NCBI GenBank assembly: GCA_965279165.1
Contig: OZ257140.1
Span: forward strand, 1 to 64,000
From: JBAYIE01 sp965279165
GTDB taxonomy: Bacteria; Bacteroidota; Bacteroidia; UKL13-3
DNA: 64,000 bases
Direction: 5' to 3'
Part shown: piece by piece, positions 19,206 through 28,606 of the stretch
Layout: each line of letters begins with the position of its first letter
Numbering within the stretch: position 1 is the first letter of the stretch
Made by a program: the position numbers and the translations under genes
Notes under the pieces: generated by a model
Databases searched by the model: none
What the model saw: the letters and a program-made list of their open reading frames with translations, nothing else
What the model was told of the DNA's origin: nothing

Positions 19206-19595
19206 TTAACCCATTTCTTTTTGCGTTCGTTTCATCAATACCATTGTTTTATCATCACTTTTCCGGTAACCAAATTCATAACAAAAATAAAAACGTGAAC
19301 CGTTGTTATTGGTCATGCTATGGGTATAGAATCCAAAATCAAAACCACTTTGGATAAGTTTTCTGATTGGTATTTGTAGTTTCTCTGTTTCATTTGAGAA
19401 CATCCTTTCCATTATAGACCTGTTCTTACGGAGGGTATTGTTTATTTGTCGCAGTATCGTATTGGATGCCTTTCGGCAATTGTGAAAAGCAGTTCTACAT
19501 TGGTCGTCACAAAATTTTTTGTCGGTTCTTCCTTGCAACTTATTGTTGCATTGCAAACATGTTTTGGTTTCCATAGGCGTGGATATTTCATTCAA
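19206..19595 (-). CDS. Zinc-ribbon hypothetical protein, intact copy
   Basis: This 129-residue protein has an N-terminal zinc ribbon (CLQCNNKLQGRTDKKFCDDQC, read as CxxC followed by CxxxxC after a 14-residue loop), then a basic helical region (RKASNTILRQINNTLRKNRS) and a C-terminal domain rich in aromatic residues (RFYFCYEFGYRKSDDKTMV). Small proteins of this type occur in Bacteroidota, but I know no function; nucleic-acid binding is a guess from the ribbon and the basic helix. A truncated copy lies at 18069-18389 beyond the REP transposase. Confidence 0.65.
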   Translation of the reverse strand: MNEISTPMETKTCLQCNNKLQGRTDKKFCDDQCRTAFHNCRKASNTILRQINNTLRKNRSIMERMFSNETEKLQIPIRKLIQSGFDFGFYTHSMTNNNGSRFYFCYEFGYRKSDDKTMVLMKRTQKEMG

Positions 19596-19740
19596 AACAA
19601 ATAGGAGGTTATTGCATTTACAAGGAATAAAATATTTGGTAAATGATTAAATTATGCGGAAAAGTAATAAGTTATGAATTATAAGTTATGAGTTATGAAT
19701 TATGAATGGGGTTGCGGGTTAATAATTTCTGGAGTTATCC

Positions 19741-20050
19741 ATCGATTAGGGATTAGTGTTCTCCTGAAAAGAAAATTATCCTTAACAAGGTTCGCGACGT
19801 AGACTTTAAAGTGGTTAGTAGTTAGGGATTAGAGGATAGTGTTCTCCTGAAAAGAAAATTATCCTTAACAAGGTTCGCGACGTATACTTTAAAGTGGTTA
19901 GTAGTTAGGGATTAGAGGATAGTGTTCTCCTGAAAAGAAAATTATCCTTAACAAGGTTCGCGACGTAGACTTTACAGTGGTTAGTAGTTAGGGATTAGAG
20001 GATAGTGTTCTCCTAGAAAGAAAATTATCCTTAACAAGGTTCGCGACTTG
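19741..20050. repeat. 83-bp tandem repeat, about 3.7 copies
   Basis: The block starting GTTCTCCTGAAAAGAAAATT begins at 19759, 19842, 19925 and 20007 (period 82-83). Each unit also contains CCTTAACAAGGTTCGCGACG and GGTTAGTAGTTAGGGATTAG. The flanks are low-complexity: 19671-19719 carries GTTATGAATTATAA-type repeats, and 20054-20090 carries ATTACCCATTACC-type repeats. No gene is present between 19596 and 20090. A related single copy of the AAAATTATCCTTAA...CGCGACG segment occurs at about 45329-45357. Confidence 0.85.
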
Positions 20051-20090
20051 GCCCCATTACCCATTACCTATTACCCATTACCCAATTACC

Positions 20091-23000
20091 CTACCTCAAC
20101 AAAGTTACATTTCCCTTAACCTCAATTCTTTGACCCGAAGGACCAGAAGCTTCGGCTATATAAACATATACATCCGCTGCACATTCTTTGCCGTTGGAGG
20201 TTCCGTCCCAGCTGTTGTTAATATCGTCGCTAGTGAAAACTTTTGCACCATAACGGTTGTAAATATCCAAATGAAAGACATCAATAAACACACCACCTAA
20301 ATCAAACTTTTCATTTAAATTATCGTGGTTTATTGTAAATACGTTGGGTGCAAAAAGCCTTGGTGCAGTGGGTAAACACACGATATTGGATTCGCTGAAA
20401 ATATGATTCGAATCCTTTTGATAGCCGATAATTTTATAACAATATTCAAATTGCTGGTCGCTTACATATTTATGCGACCAATTCAGTTCTTCTGTTCCAT
20501 TTCGCATTCCAATGTTTTGAAACGTCGACAAAGAATCGTATCTAAATTGTATGGCATAATAATCAACACCCGTTGTCCAATTTTCATACTTTGTCCATTG
20601 TAAAAATGGATCGTATTTTATCCGGTCGTTTTCTTTTAAATCGGCTTTTAATAGGATTGTGCGAGCAATATTACTTACCGGACTCAATCCACCGCAATTG
20701 TCTTTTAAATAGGTGGTATAAGTGTAATGGTGTTCATCTACTTTAACTTCATAGTCGCTTAATACCGTATCAGTGGTTAAAATTTCTTTCAGAAAAACCG
20801 GGGTTCCATCATCTACACTTTTATAAATTAAAGTAGTAAAAGGGAGTTTATAGTTTCGCTTTTGCCATTGCAATAAAATATGGTGGTCGTTAACTACAGT
20901 AGCGCGAATATTATGGGTTGCAGGTATAACGGTTTCAAATAATGGAACTGCACCACTACTGTCGCTCCAACTTATTTGTGCATTGAATGGGGTTGATTGT
21001 ATGGCTTTAATTTTATAGAAGTAAGTTACAAAGCAGGTAATAGCGGTATCGGTATAGGTGGTTTGATTGCCACTTACATCATCTAATTTTTGGTATTCTT
21101 GTTGGTCGTTCAATCGATAAATTTCATATCGTTCAACAGAATCCCAACCGATATAATTATTCCAGTTTAGTTGAATGGCATTGGTAACACCGGTTGCTGT
21201 TAATTCGATGGTAGCATGCAATGGCGATAAAGGAGACTCATTTAAACATACATCCGTTGCCGAAATGCGGTATGCATAAACTTGGTGTAAGGTGTTTAAA
21301 CCATCTTCTATAAATAAGGTATCAATTATGGAAGATTTGTTTTTGTAAGCGGTTGGTATTCCTTGTATGTATTGATGGGCAATGGTATAATAAATAAAAT
21401 CGGTTTCTGTATTGCGGTTAAAATCCATCTGTACATGTTGGTTGTCATTAACTGTTACACGCAACAATGCAGGTGTTTGAGGAGGTATGGTATCTTTCAA
21501 AACTTCTATCAAAGCCGATTTAACCAAAGAATCTTTACAGTTTAACGTATCGGTTGCAGTCAAACTTACCTGAATAAAACCTTCATTGTGGTAGGTATGG
21601 CTGAGTTGCACATCAAATGGATATTCATCGGTATAAAAATCGCCATCCCCAAAACTCCATCGGTATTGCTTCATAGGGATATCATGCAAAGTCAAGTTGG
21701 TAAATTTGGTTGAATTATCTATGCATATAATCGTTTTATCTGCAATAAAATTTGGTTCAGGTAATGGGTAAACCATGATGCTATCCGGACTTATAATTCC
21801 TCTTTTGCAACCGGCCGAATCGGTAACCGTTAAATTGGGTTTATAGGAACCACCGCGTATATTTGGTCGGGTATAACTATGGTTATGAATAGCATTGGTA
21901 TCTACCCAACCATCGCCTAAGTCCCATTCATACCTTTGAGCATTAGCTGAGTTTGCAATAAAATTAACCGCCAAAGGAACACAACCTGTTTTAGGAAAGT
22001 ATTGATAATCTGCCACCGGACCGGCAATGATGATATAACCCGGTTTATAAATACTATCGGTACATCCAACTGCGTCTTTAATTTTATAAGATAAATTGTA
22101 TTTACCCGGATTCAAATAAGTTTTTGCAGGATTGGCAAGGTTTGATTTTGAACCGTCTCCAAAAGTCCATTCATTCAATACCAAATTTCCTGCACCTAAA
22201 ACAGTGGTATCATAAAAAAACACCGGTGGTCCCGGACAATCAATTCTTGTTGGATTTGCAAAAAATCCGATTCTCGGTTTGCGGGTATCTAAATCAATTA
22301 GTTTTTGAACAGAATCTTTGCATCCATATCGATCAGTTTTGATAAAGGTAACCAAGGTAGAGGTTTCGTTGTTCGAAAAGGTTTTGATTACATGAGGGAA
22401 GATGGAATGGAAAATCGAATCAACATACCACTGGTAGTTAAAAGGACCAAATCCAAGAGTAGGGTCGGCTTTTGCCATGAGTAAAATACTATCCACTCCG
22501 CATTTCTTAAAAGATGTTTGTGTGAACTCAGGTATTGGTTTGGTAGGGTAAATAAATTTTACACTGGAGAATTTACATCCTGCAGCATCGGTAATCGTAT
22601 AAATTACAGGAAATCCGTTCGATTGGATGGTCGGTGGATTCCGGTAAATATAGGTTGCCATTCCTGTGTCGGAGGATGTCGTGTCTCCATTTCCCCAATT
22701 CCAGTGGTGCTTAACAATGGTGTTTTCTGCAATAGGAATTCCTTCTGCCATGGCAACCAAAGGAATGCAACCGGTAAAAGGGTTTATTTTAAAATTGGCA
22801 GAAGCCTGATAAATATGCAATGCAGAATCTTTTCTTAAGGAATACTTGCAGCCTAATGTGTCGGTAAGCCTTAAGGTCACAGGAAAATATCCTTGTTTAA
22901 AAAGTGTAATAGATTGGTTTTTACCTGACGTTTTCAAAGTATCGTAAAAAATCCATTCCCAATTGGTAATTAATCCTGCTGCATATTTGCCGGTATCGAT

Positions 23001-25151
23001 ACAAGAGGTTGTTAAGGGAGAACATCCGGTTGTATTGGTTAATTTGAAAGCAGGTTCCGGAGCTTCCGGCCTGAAAATGGTCATGCTGAAACTATCCATA
23101 CATCCGGTTGCCGAATCAATAACCAGCAACGAAACTTTATACAAACCTGATTTTGGATACACATAATTAAAACTTGCTTGATTCTTGATTACACCATTGC
23201 CAAGATTCCAAAAATAGGTATTGTTTTTTCCATGTGATTTGTTTTGAAAACGGACAGTATCCTTCGGACAAACGCCTGCTATCAAACTAAATTCGGCAAT
23301 TGGACCTAATATTTCCAACTCTCCATTCATCGGAGAGGATACCTCACATCCATCTTTGGTGGTTTTTATGGATATTTTATAAACGCCCAGTTCTTTGTAT
23401 TGATGACTCGTTCCTGTCCCGGTATTGCCGTCACCATAATCAATATAATATTTAGGATTCCCTGCTTCAGCAAGGCCTTTAATTTTAAAATATGCCGTAG
23501 CATTGTTGTAACAAAGTGCGGTATCTTCCGTTTCAACTGAAATGCCACGTGAGGTATCTCCAACAATAATTACATAGGTATGAGAATCAACACAACCGTA
23601 TGTGTTGGTACCAACACATTTTACTTCGTATGAACCTGTTTCTGTAAAATTATGGGTATATAAAGTGCTTGAATTGGGTATCAATAGATTGTTGATATAC
23701 CATCTCCATTGAGAGAATTTTAACATTCCGGTATCGTAAGCAATAAAATCAACTTTTAGTGGTTTGCATCCCTGTAATTCGCTTGCAAAAAAATTGAAAC
23801 CGGACTTACTAACCTTAACAGCTTTTTTAAACAAAACAGAATCCTTGCAACCGGAAGTGTTGGATGCGATAAGCTTAATATCATAAGTGCCATATTTAGT
23901 ATAGGTTTTAACCGGATGTAAAACGGTACTTGTACTACCATCTCCAAATGTCCAATAAAAACTAGTGGCATTCTGTATATAGGATTGTATATGTATGGTA
24001 GCCGGAACATTACAAAAGGAACCTGAATCAATATTAAACCCTAGAATAGGTTTCTCAAATACTTGAATATAGTCCTTTAATACCAAAGAATCCGAACAAA
24101 CGCCGGGAATTGTTGCAATTAAGGTTACCGAATACTTTCCGGTATTGGCAAAATTTATCACCGGATTCTTAATTGTTGAAGCAAAGTTGGCACTGGTTTT
24201 CCAAAGAAAACGCAAGTTGTTGGTATCAGCCGAAGTACTTTTGTTGAAAAAAGTAACTTTCAAAGGCGCACATCCTGTTTGCAGATCGGATGTAAAAAGT
24301 GCTTTAGGATCGTGCACCTTTATTCGGTTTGGTTTGGTTAAACTACGTTTACAACCTGCAGCATTAGTGACCGTTAAGGATACCGAATACAATCCTTTTT
24401 TATCAAAAACCTTTAACGGACTCTTTTGTGTTGAGGTGGTACCATCACCGAATTGCCATAAATATTGGTAAACTCCGGCCGGTGTAGTTCCATCATAAAA
24501 ATTCACAGCTATAGGAGCCCTGCAGGTAACCGAGTCGCTTGCGGTAAAGTTTACCTTCTGTGCAGGTGTTATTTGAATAAGGTTGTTTCGTATGATGGTA
24601 TTCATACATCCATTGATATCTGTAATTACCAGTGAAACCGAAAAGGTATCAGAAAATGTATAAATATTACATGGGTTGTTTACAACAGAACTATTGCCAT
24701 CGCCAAAATCCCACGACCATTTGTTAATCATTCCGGTTCCTTTAATAGATAAATCAGTGAAGCAAATTGTATCGCCTTCACATCCACCGGAAAAGTTATT
24801 GGTGAAATTAGCAATAGGATTCGCAAATACAGTAAAGGTTTTTACAACCGAATGCGATCCTGTATTATCAGTTGCAGTAAGTTTTACCTGATAAGTACCT
24901 GCAGTGATAAAAGATGCTGCAGGATTGGTGAGCGTAGAAGTATTGCCATTTCCAAATTCCCAATAATAAGTAGGAGAGTTACCTGTTGATGTATTGCTGA
25001 AGGTAACCAGTAATGGACTGCATCCTGAAAATTTATTGGCAGTAAAATCTGCATTGGGTAGTGCATATAGTTCTATTGTTGACAACACAGCGGCTATCAA
25101 TATCGAAAAGGAAAGGATTCGGTATAACAAATATATCCGATGCACCCTCAA
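20091..25151 (-). CDS. Giant PKD-repeat protein with gliding-type (type B) T9SS domain
   Basis: This 1686-residue exported protein has an N-terminal hydrophobic signal (about residues 10-30). About 14 PKD-like repeats follow; many keep the FGDG or GNG core (WEFGNGNTST, WDFGDGNSSV, WQFGDGTTST, WTFGDGSTST, WTFGDGSKSN, WDLGDGWVD, WSFGDGDFYT), while others have lost it. Residues about 1240-1590 look like fibronectin III modules. The last 90 residues form the gliding-motility-associated C-terminal domain (APNVFTINHDNLNEKF, then DIYNRYGAKVFTSDD, WDGTSNGKECAADVYVYI and KGNVTLLR). The layout suggests a long surface adhesin or fibre anchored through T9SS. It lies 79 bases downstream of dnaG on the same strand. 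Confidence 0.87.
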   Translation of the reverse strand: MRVHRIYLLYRILSFSILIAAVLSTIELYALPNADFTANKFSGCSPLLVTFSNTSTGNSPTYYWEFGNGNTSTLTNPAASFITAGTYQVKLTATDNTGSHSVVKTFTVFANPIANFTNNFSGGCEGDTICFTDLSIKGTGMINKWSWDFGDGNSSVVNNPCNIYTFSDTFSVSLVITDINGCMNTIIRNNLIQITPAQKVNFTASDSVTCRAPIAVNFYDGTTPAGVYQYLWQFGDGTTSTQKSPLKVFDKKGLYSVSLTVTNAAGCKRSLTKPNRIKVHDPKALFTSDLQTGCAPLKVTFFNKSTSADTNNLRFLWKTSANFASTIKNPVINFANTGKYSVTLIATIPGVCSDSLVLKDYIQVFEKPILGFNIDSGSFCNVPATIHIQSYIQNATSFYWTFGDGSTSTVLHPVKTYTKYGTYDIKLIASNTSGCKDSVLFKKAVKVSKSGFNFFASELQGCKPLKVDFIAYDTGMLKFSQWRWYINNLLIPNSSTLYTHNFTETGSYEVKCVGTNTYGCVDSHTYVIIVGDTSRGISVETEDTALCYNNATAYFKIKGLAEAGNPKYYIDYGDGNTGTGTSHQYKELGVYKISIKTTKDGCEVSSPMNGELEILGPIAEFSLIAGVCPKDTVRFQNKSHGKNNTYFWNLGNGVIKNQASFNYVYPKSGLYKVSLLVIDSATGCMDSFSMTIFRPEAPEPAFKLTNTTGCSPLTTSCIDTGKYAAGLITNWEWIFYDTLKTSGKNQSITLFKQGYFPVTLRLTDTLGCKYSLRKDSALHIYQASANFKINPFTGCIPLVAMAEGIPIAENTIVKHHWNWGNGDTTSSDTGMATYIYRNPPTIQSNGFPVIYTITDAAGCKFSSVKFIYPTKPIPEFTQTSFKKCGVDSILLMAKADPTLGFGPFNYQWYVDSIFHSIFPHVIKTFSNNETSTLVTFIKTDRYGCKDSVQKLIDLDTRKPRIGFFANPTRIDCPGPPVFFYDTTVLGAGNLVLNEWTFGDGSKSNLANPAKTYLNPGKYNLSYKIKDAVGCTDSIYKPGYIIIAGPVADYQYFPKTGCVPLAVNFIANSANAQRYEWDLGDGWVDTNAIHNHSYTRPNIRGGSYKPNLTVTDSAGCKRGIISPDSIMVYPLPEPNFIADKTIICIDNSTKFTNLTLHDIPMKQYRWSFGDGDFYTDEYPFDVQLSHTYHNEGFIQVSLTATDTLNCKDSLVKSALIEVLKDTIPPQTPALLRVTVNDNQHVQMDFNRNTETDFIYYTIAHQYIQGIPTAYKNKSSIIDTLFIEDGLNTLHQVYAYRISATDVCLNESPLSPLHATIELTATGVTNAIQLNWNNYIGWDSVERYEIYRLNDQQEYQKLDDVSGNQTTYTDTAITCFVTYFYKIKAIQSTPFNAQISWSDSSGAVPLFETVIPATHNIRATVVNDHHILLQWQKRNYKLPFTTLIYKSVDDGTPVFLKEILTTDTVLSDYEVKVDEHHYTYTTYLKDNCGGLSPVSNIARTILLKADLKENDRIKYDPFLQWTKYENWTTGVDYYAIQFRYDSLSTFQNIGMRNGTEELNWSHKYVSDQQFEYCYKIIGYQKDSNHIFSESNIVCLPTAPRLFAPNVFTINHDNLNEKFDLGGVFIDVFHLDIYNRYGAKVFTSDDINNSWDGTSNGKECAADVYVYIAEASGPSGQRIEVKGNVTLLR

Positions 25152-25230
25152 ATATACTTAATTGCCTGAAATAAAATTATTTAAATAAGTAATTATAGGG
25201 AATTAAGTAAATTTTAATATGCTTAATATT

Positions 25231-27159
25231 CTATTTGATAATTGCTGTACCAAATAATTTTGTTAGCTCTTTACGCATTTCTTTTAATTGCATATCTGCT
25301 TGCTGTAACCCATAAATTTCTTCATCTGTTGTAGCTTTTCTAAAATCCTCTTGGTTATGAGCAATCATCTTTTCTATATGCTTCAGTTTAAGTCTTGCTA
25401 TTGCTGAACGAATGTCAAGTTTATAATGTTCTTCTGCTGTTTCAATGATGATATCAAATTTCCTTTCCCAAACCGGGCTCAACTCATGTTTTTCAGTTAG
25501 TATTTCGGTAATAACAGCTGCAAGTCGATTGTCTGGCTGTTGCAGCAGTTTCATCGGGTCAAATTTATTTTCAACCAATTGTGTATGCAATAACTCCAAA
25601 AGTTCGTGAATCACCGGATTTTCAATTTCTATTTCTTCGGCGGCTATTTCTTGAAATATGAATTGTGCAGCATTTTCAAAACCTTCATACGGATGGTCGC
25701 CAAATTTGATTAATACCCTTAATAAATCCTTTTCTTGGCTATCCTGGCTATTAATTTCTACCAGTTCTTTTATTTCATCAATATAATTTAATCCCTGATC
25801 TTCTGGAGCTTCAATTTGGGTTCTGGCTTCGCTTGCGTGCCGGTTCCGAAGCATTTTGTTAGCTTCATTTACCAGCAATTGTTCATCTGTTTTAAGCAGA
25901 CTGCTACACTCTTTTATAAAATTAGAACGTTTAAATGCATCCGGAATTTTTACGATGCTTTCAACTATTCCTCTAATCAATTCTGCTTTTTTAACAGGAT
26001 CGTTTCCCGCCTCCTTGCTTAATAATCCCGTTTTAAATAAAATAAAATCCTGTTTGTTTTCTTGTAAAAATGCCTCAAAAGCCACAGGACCTTGCTTCTT
26101 GCAATAGCTATCCGGATCTTCTCCGTCGGGAAACAAAACTACTTTTACATTCAATCCTCCTTCCAGCAACATATCTATTCCCCGAATGGATGCTTTGATT
26201 CCGGCCGAATCTCCATCATACAAAACACAAACATTATCCGTGAATCGTTTGATTTGTTTAATTTGATTTTCTGTTAAGGATGTACCGGAAGAAGAAACTA
26301 CATTCTCAATGCCGGCCTGACTTAAACTAATAACATCGGTATAACCTTCAACCAGATAAACCGAATCGTTTTTTAAAATGGATGTCCTGGCAAAATATAA
26401 ACCGTATAATTCGTTGCTTTTATGGTATAATTCGGTTTCAGGTGAATTAACATATTTGGGACTTTTTTCATCTTTCGCCTTTAAAATTCTACCGGCGAAT
26501 GCAATCGGCTTGCCATTGATACCGTGGATGGTAAAAATAACCCGATTGCGATAAGCATCATACAATTTGCCTTGTTCACTTCTTTTTACCAATCCGGAAG
26601 CAACCAGTAAATCCGGGTTGAAACCTTGCGCAGTGGCCGTTTCTGTAAAATGATCCCAGTTTTCCTTGGCGTATCCGAGTTTGAATTTTTTAATGATCTC
26701 GGGACGAAAACCACGTTCTTCAAAATAGGAGAGACCTATGGTTTTTCCTTCTTCATCTTCTTGAAGAATCTCAGCAAAATAATTCTCAGCAAAATTGTTG
26801 ATGATTTGAAGGCTTTCTTTTTCACTGCGCTTTCTTTTCTCTTCTTCTGCTTCTTCTTCTGTTACTTGTATTTCCGGCCATTCGATTCCGAATTTTTCAG
26901 CAAGGTGTTTGAGCGCTTGAATATAATTAAGATGCTCATACTCCATGATGAAATTAACCGAATTTCCACCTTTTCCGCAACCAAAACATTTGAAAATACC
27001 CCTGCTAACCGAGACATTAAAAGATGGTGTTTTCTCGTTGTGAAAAGGACATAATCCCAGCAAACTGGATCCTCTTTTTTTAAGTGAAACATATTCTCCA
27101 ACCACATCCTCTATGCGCGCTGCATCTACAATCTCTTCTATTTTGCTTTGGGGAATCAT
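25231..27159 (-). CDS. dnaG: DNA primase DnaG
   Basis: DnaG makes the RNA primers for replication. The CHC2 zinc finger is intact: C37 and H40 in CPFHNEKTPSF, and C58 and C61 in FKCFGCGKGGN. The catalytic core contains FAGRILKAKDEKSPKYVNSPET, here seen in two parts, then the TOPRIM motif YLVEGYTDVISL and the metal-binding VLYDGDSAGIKA. The C-terminal 180 residues are the less conserved helicase-binding region. Length 642 is normal for Bacteroidota. A -7-like box lies about 44 bases upstream of the ATG. Confidence 0.96.
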   Translation of the reverse strand: MIPQSKIEEIVDAARIEDVVGEYVSLKKRGSSLLGLCPFHNEKTPSFNVSVSRGIFKCFGCGKGGNSVNFIMEYEHLNYIQALKHLAEKFGIEWPEIQVTEEEAEEEKRKRSEKESLQIINNFAENYFAEILQEDEEGKTIGLSYFEERGFRPEIIKKFKLGYAKENWDHFTETATAQGFNPDLLVASGLVKRSEQGKLYDAYRNRVIFTIHGINGKPIAFAGRILKAKDEKSPKYVNSPETELYHKSNELYGLYFARTSILKNDSVYLVEGYTDVISLSQAGIENVVSSSGTSLTENQIKQIKRFTDNVCVLYDGDSAGIKASIRGIDMLLEGGLNVKVVLFPDGEDPDSYCKKQGPVAFEAFLQENKQDFILFKTGLLSKEAGNDPVKKAELIRGIVESIVKIPDAFKRSNFIKECSSLLKTDEQLLVNEANKMLRNRHASEARTQIEAPEDQGLNYIDEIKELVEINSQDSQEKDLLRVLIKFGDHPYEGFENAAQFIFQEIAAEEIEIENPVIHELLELLHTQLVENKFDPMKLLQQPDNRLAAVITEILTEKHELSPVWERKFDIIIETAEEHYKLDIRSAIARLKLKHIEKMIAHNQEDFRKATTDEEIYGLQQADMQLKEMRKELTKLFGTAIIK

Positions 27160-27202
27160 GTATTTACCTACAGGGTGAAATTAATTTTTTTTTGAATCTG
27201 TA

Positions 27203-27210
27203 CAAAGATA
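27203..27210 (-). promoter_or_regulatory. Probable -7 box of dnaG promoter
   Basis: On the reverse strand TATCTTTG matches TAnnTTTG and ends 43 bases before the dnaG start. A TTG triplet is present upstream at 27235-27237, but with a 24-base gap, longer than usual, so only the -7 box supports the call. Confidence 0.4.
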
Positions 27211-27337
27211 ATCTGCATTGGACTCCCTTTATAGCAAATTGACTTTTATTGTTTATACAATATTAATGCTCTCTTAATTTGATTCAAACGATTGAATTAA
27301 AATTTTGTTAATGAGATACTTATCTTAATTACCATGC

Positions 27338-27345
27338 TAACTTTG
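27338..27345 (+). promoter_or_regulatory. Probable -7 box for the LamG gene
   Basis: TAACTTTG matches TAnnTTTG and ends 20 bases before the ATG at 27366. No TTG lies at the preferred distance upstream. Confidence 0.4.
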
Positions 27346-27365
27346 GGTTATTAATACCAACGAAT

Positions 27366-28343
27366 ATGAAAAGCAAGATTTCATTTTTGACTTTATTTTT
27401 AGTCCTTGTTTTATTTTTGAAAGCCCAAAACAATTTTGTTCCATTAACCGGGTTGGTAGGTTATTTTAAACTGGATGGAAACGCAAACGATTCATCCGGA
27501 TTTAACAACCATGGAACGGTGAATGCCTCACCGGCAGTTTCCAATCGATTTGGGCAAGCAAGCAGTGCATCATACTTTAACGGCAGTTCCAGTTATATGT
27601 TAATTCCAACCAGTGCTTCTTTACAGCCCAATACAGCAGTAAGTATATCAGCCTGGATAAAACCCGAACAAACAACCTTGCCTGCAACAGTGGTTTCAAA
27701 AAGATTCTCAGTCGCATCCAATCCGCTCAATTCTTATGCAATCACCACTTCACCCGATACTCCCATTTCTAATAAATGGAGCTTTGCCCTTTCTAAAGGA
27801 TTAACAGGAACCGAAAAATTATTAACTGCAAAAAACTTTCAACCGTTTGGCGTATGGATGTTTATAGCAACCACCTATGATGGTTCACTAATGAAAATTT
27901 ATATCAATGGTGTTTTAGATACCGGCATGGCATTTACCGGAAATCTTGGTTATAGTGCCATGGGACTTGGTATAGGTTATTCGGGCAACGGGGTTAATGA
28001 TTATTTTAAAGGAGCCATCGACGAAGTTACTATCCACAACCGGGCTTTAACTGAATCTGAAGTGAATGCAATGTACCATGGAACAGTAGGGATAAGTGAT
28101 ATCGAAACTATACGCCATACCAACCATATTTATCCAAATCCGGTTAACGATGTCCTTGTTTTGGATTTTGATGCAACACAAACCCGTAACATTTCCATAA
28201 CCGATATTGCAGGTAAACAAGTGATAGAGCAACCGGTTGCAAAACAAATTTCAACAACCAATCTCCATCCCGGCATCTATTTTATTCATTTCATCAGCTC
28301 CGACCAAACCAAACAACAAACCTTTCGATTTGTAAAAGAATGA
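27366..28343 (+). CDS. LamG-domain protein with T9SS type A sorting domain
   Basis: This 325-residue secreted protein has a signal peptide (about residues 1-20, ending LKAQ). A concanavalin/LamG-like domain covers about residues 28-235: GYFKLDGNANDSSGFNNHG at its start, YFNGSSSYMLIP in the middle, and GAIDEVTIHNRALTESEV at its end. The last 75 residues are a type A T9SS domain (IYPNPVNDVLVLDF, ISITDIAGKQVIE, LHPGIYFIHFIS, FRFVKE). LamG folds usually bind glycans or act as adhesion modules; the ligand here is unknown. Confidence 0.85.
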   Translation: MKSKISFLTLFLVLVLFLKAQNNFVPLTGLVGYFKLDGNANDSSGFNNHGTVNASPAVSNRFGQASSASYFNGSSSYMLIPTSASLQPNTAVSISAWIKPEQTTLPATVVSKRFSVASNPLNSYAITTSPDTPISNKWSFALSKGLTGTEKLLTAKNFQPFGVWMFIATTYDGSLMKIYINGVLDTGMAFTGNLGYSAMGLGIGYSGNGVNDYFKGAIDEVTIHNRALTESEVNAMYHGTVGISDIETIRHTNHIYPNPVNDVLVLDFDATQTRNISITDIAGKQVIEQPVAKQISTTNLHPGIYFIHFISSDQTKQQTFRFVKE

Positions 28344-28606
28344 TTTATTTATTAAGTAGTATGTGTTTTGGTGCTTAGTGTTTTAGTTCGTGATTCTTTA
28401 GGCATTTCGGTTGTTTAAAGATGTGTTGAGGTGTTGAAGTGTTGAAATTGGTGCAAATAAATTACATAGTTTCAAATGAAATACCGCCTCAAACCCCTAA
28501 CCCCTAATCCCTAGTCCCTAACTACTACCCCCTTTCCCTTGCAACCCTATCCCCAAAAAAGGGGACTACCATTTAACTTTCCACCAATAAAGGTATTTTT
28601 GAATTT
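28344..28606. other. Low-complexity gap
   Basis: There is no gene. The sequence contains GTTGAGGTGTTGAAGTGTTG at about 28425-28445 and a C-rich tract, CCCCTAACCCCTAATCCCTA, from about 28494. The second tract is the complement of the GTTAGGGATTAG element inside the 83-bp repeats at 19.8-20.0 kb. Confidence 0.6.
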
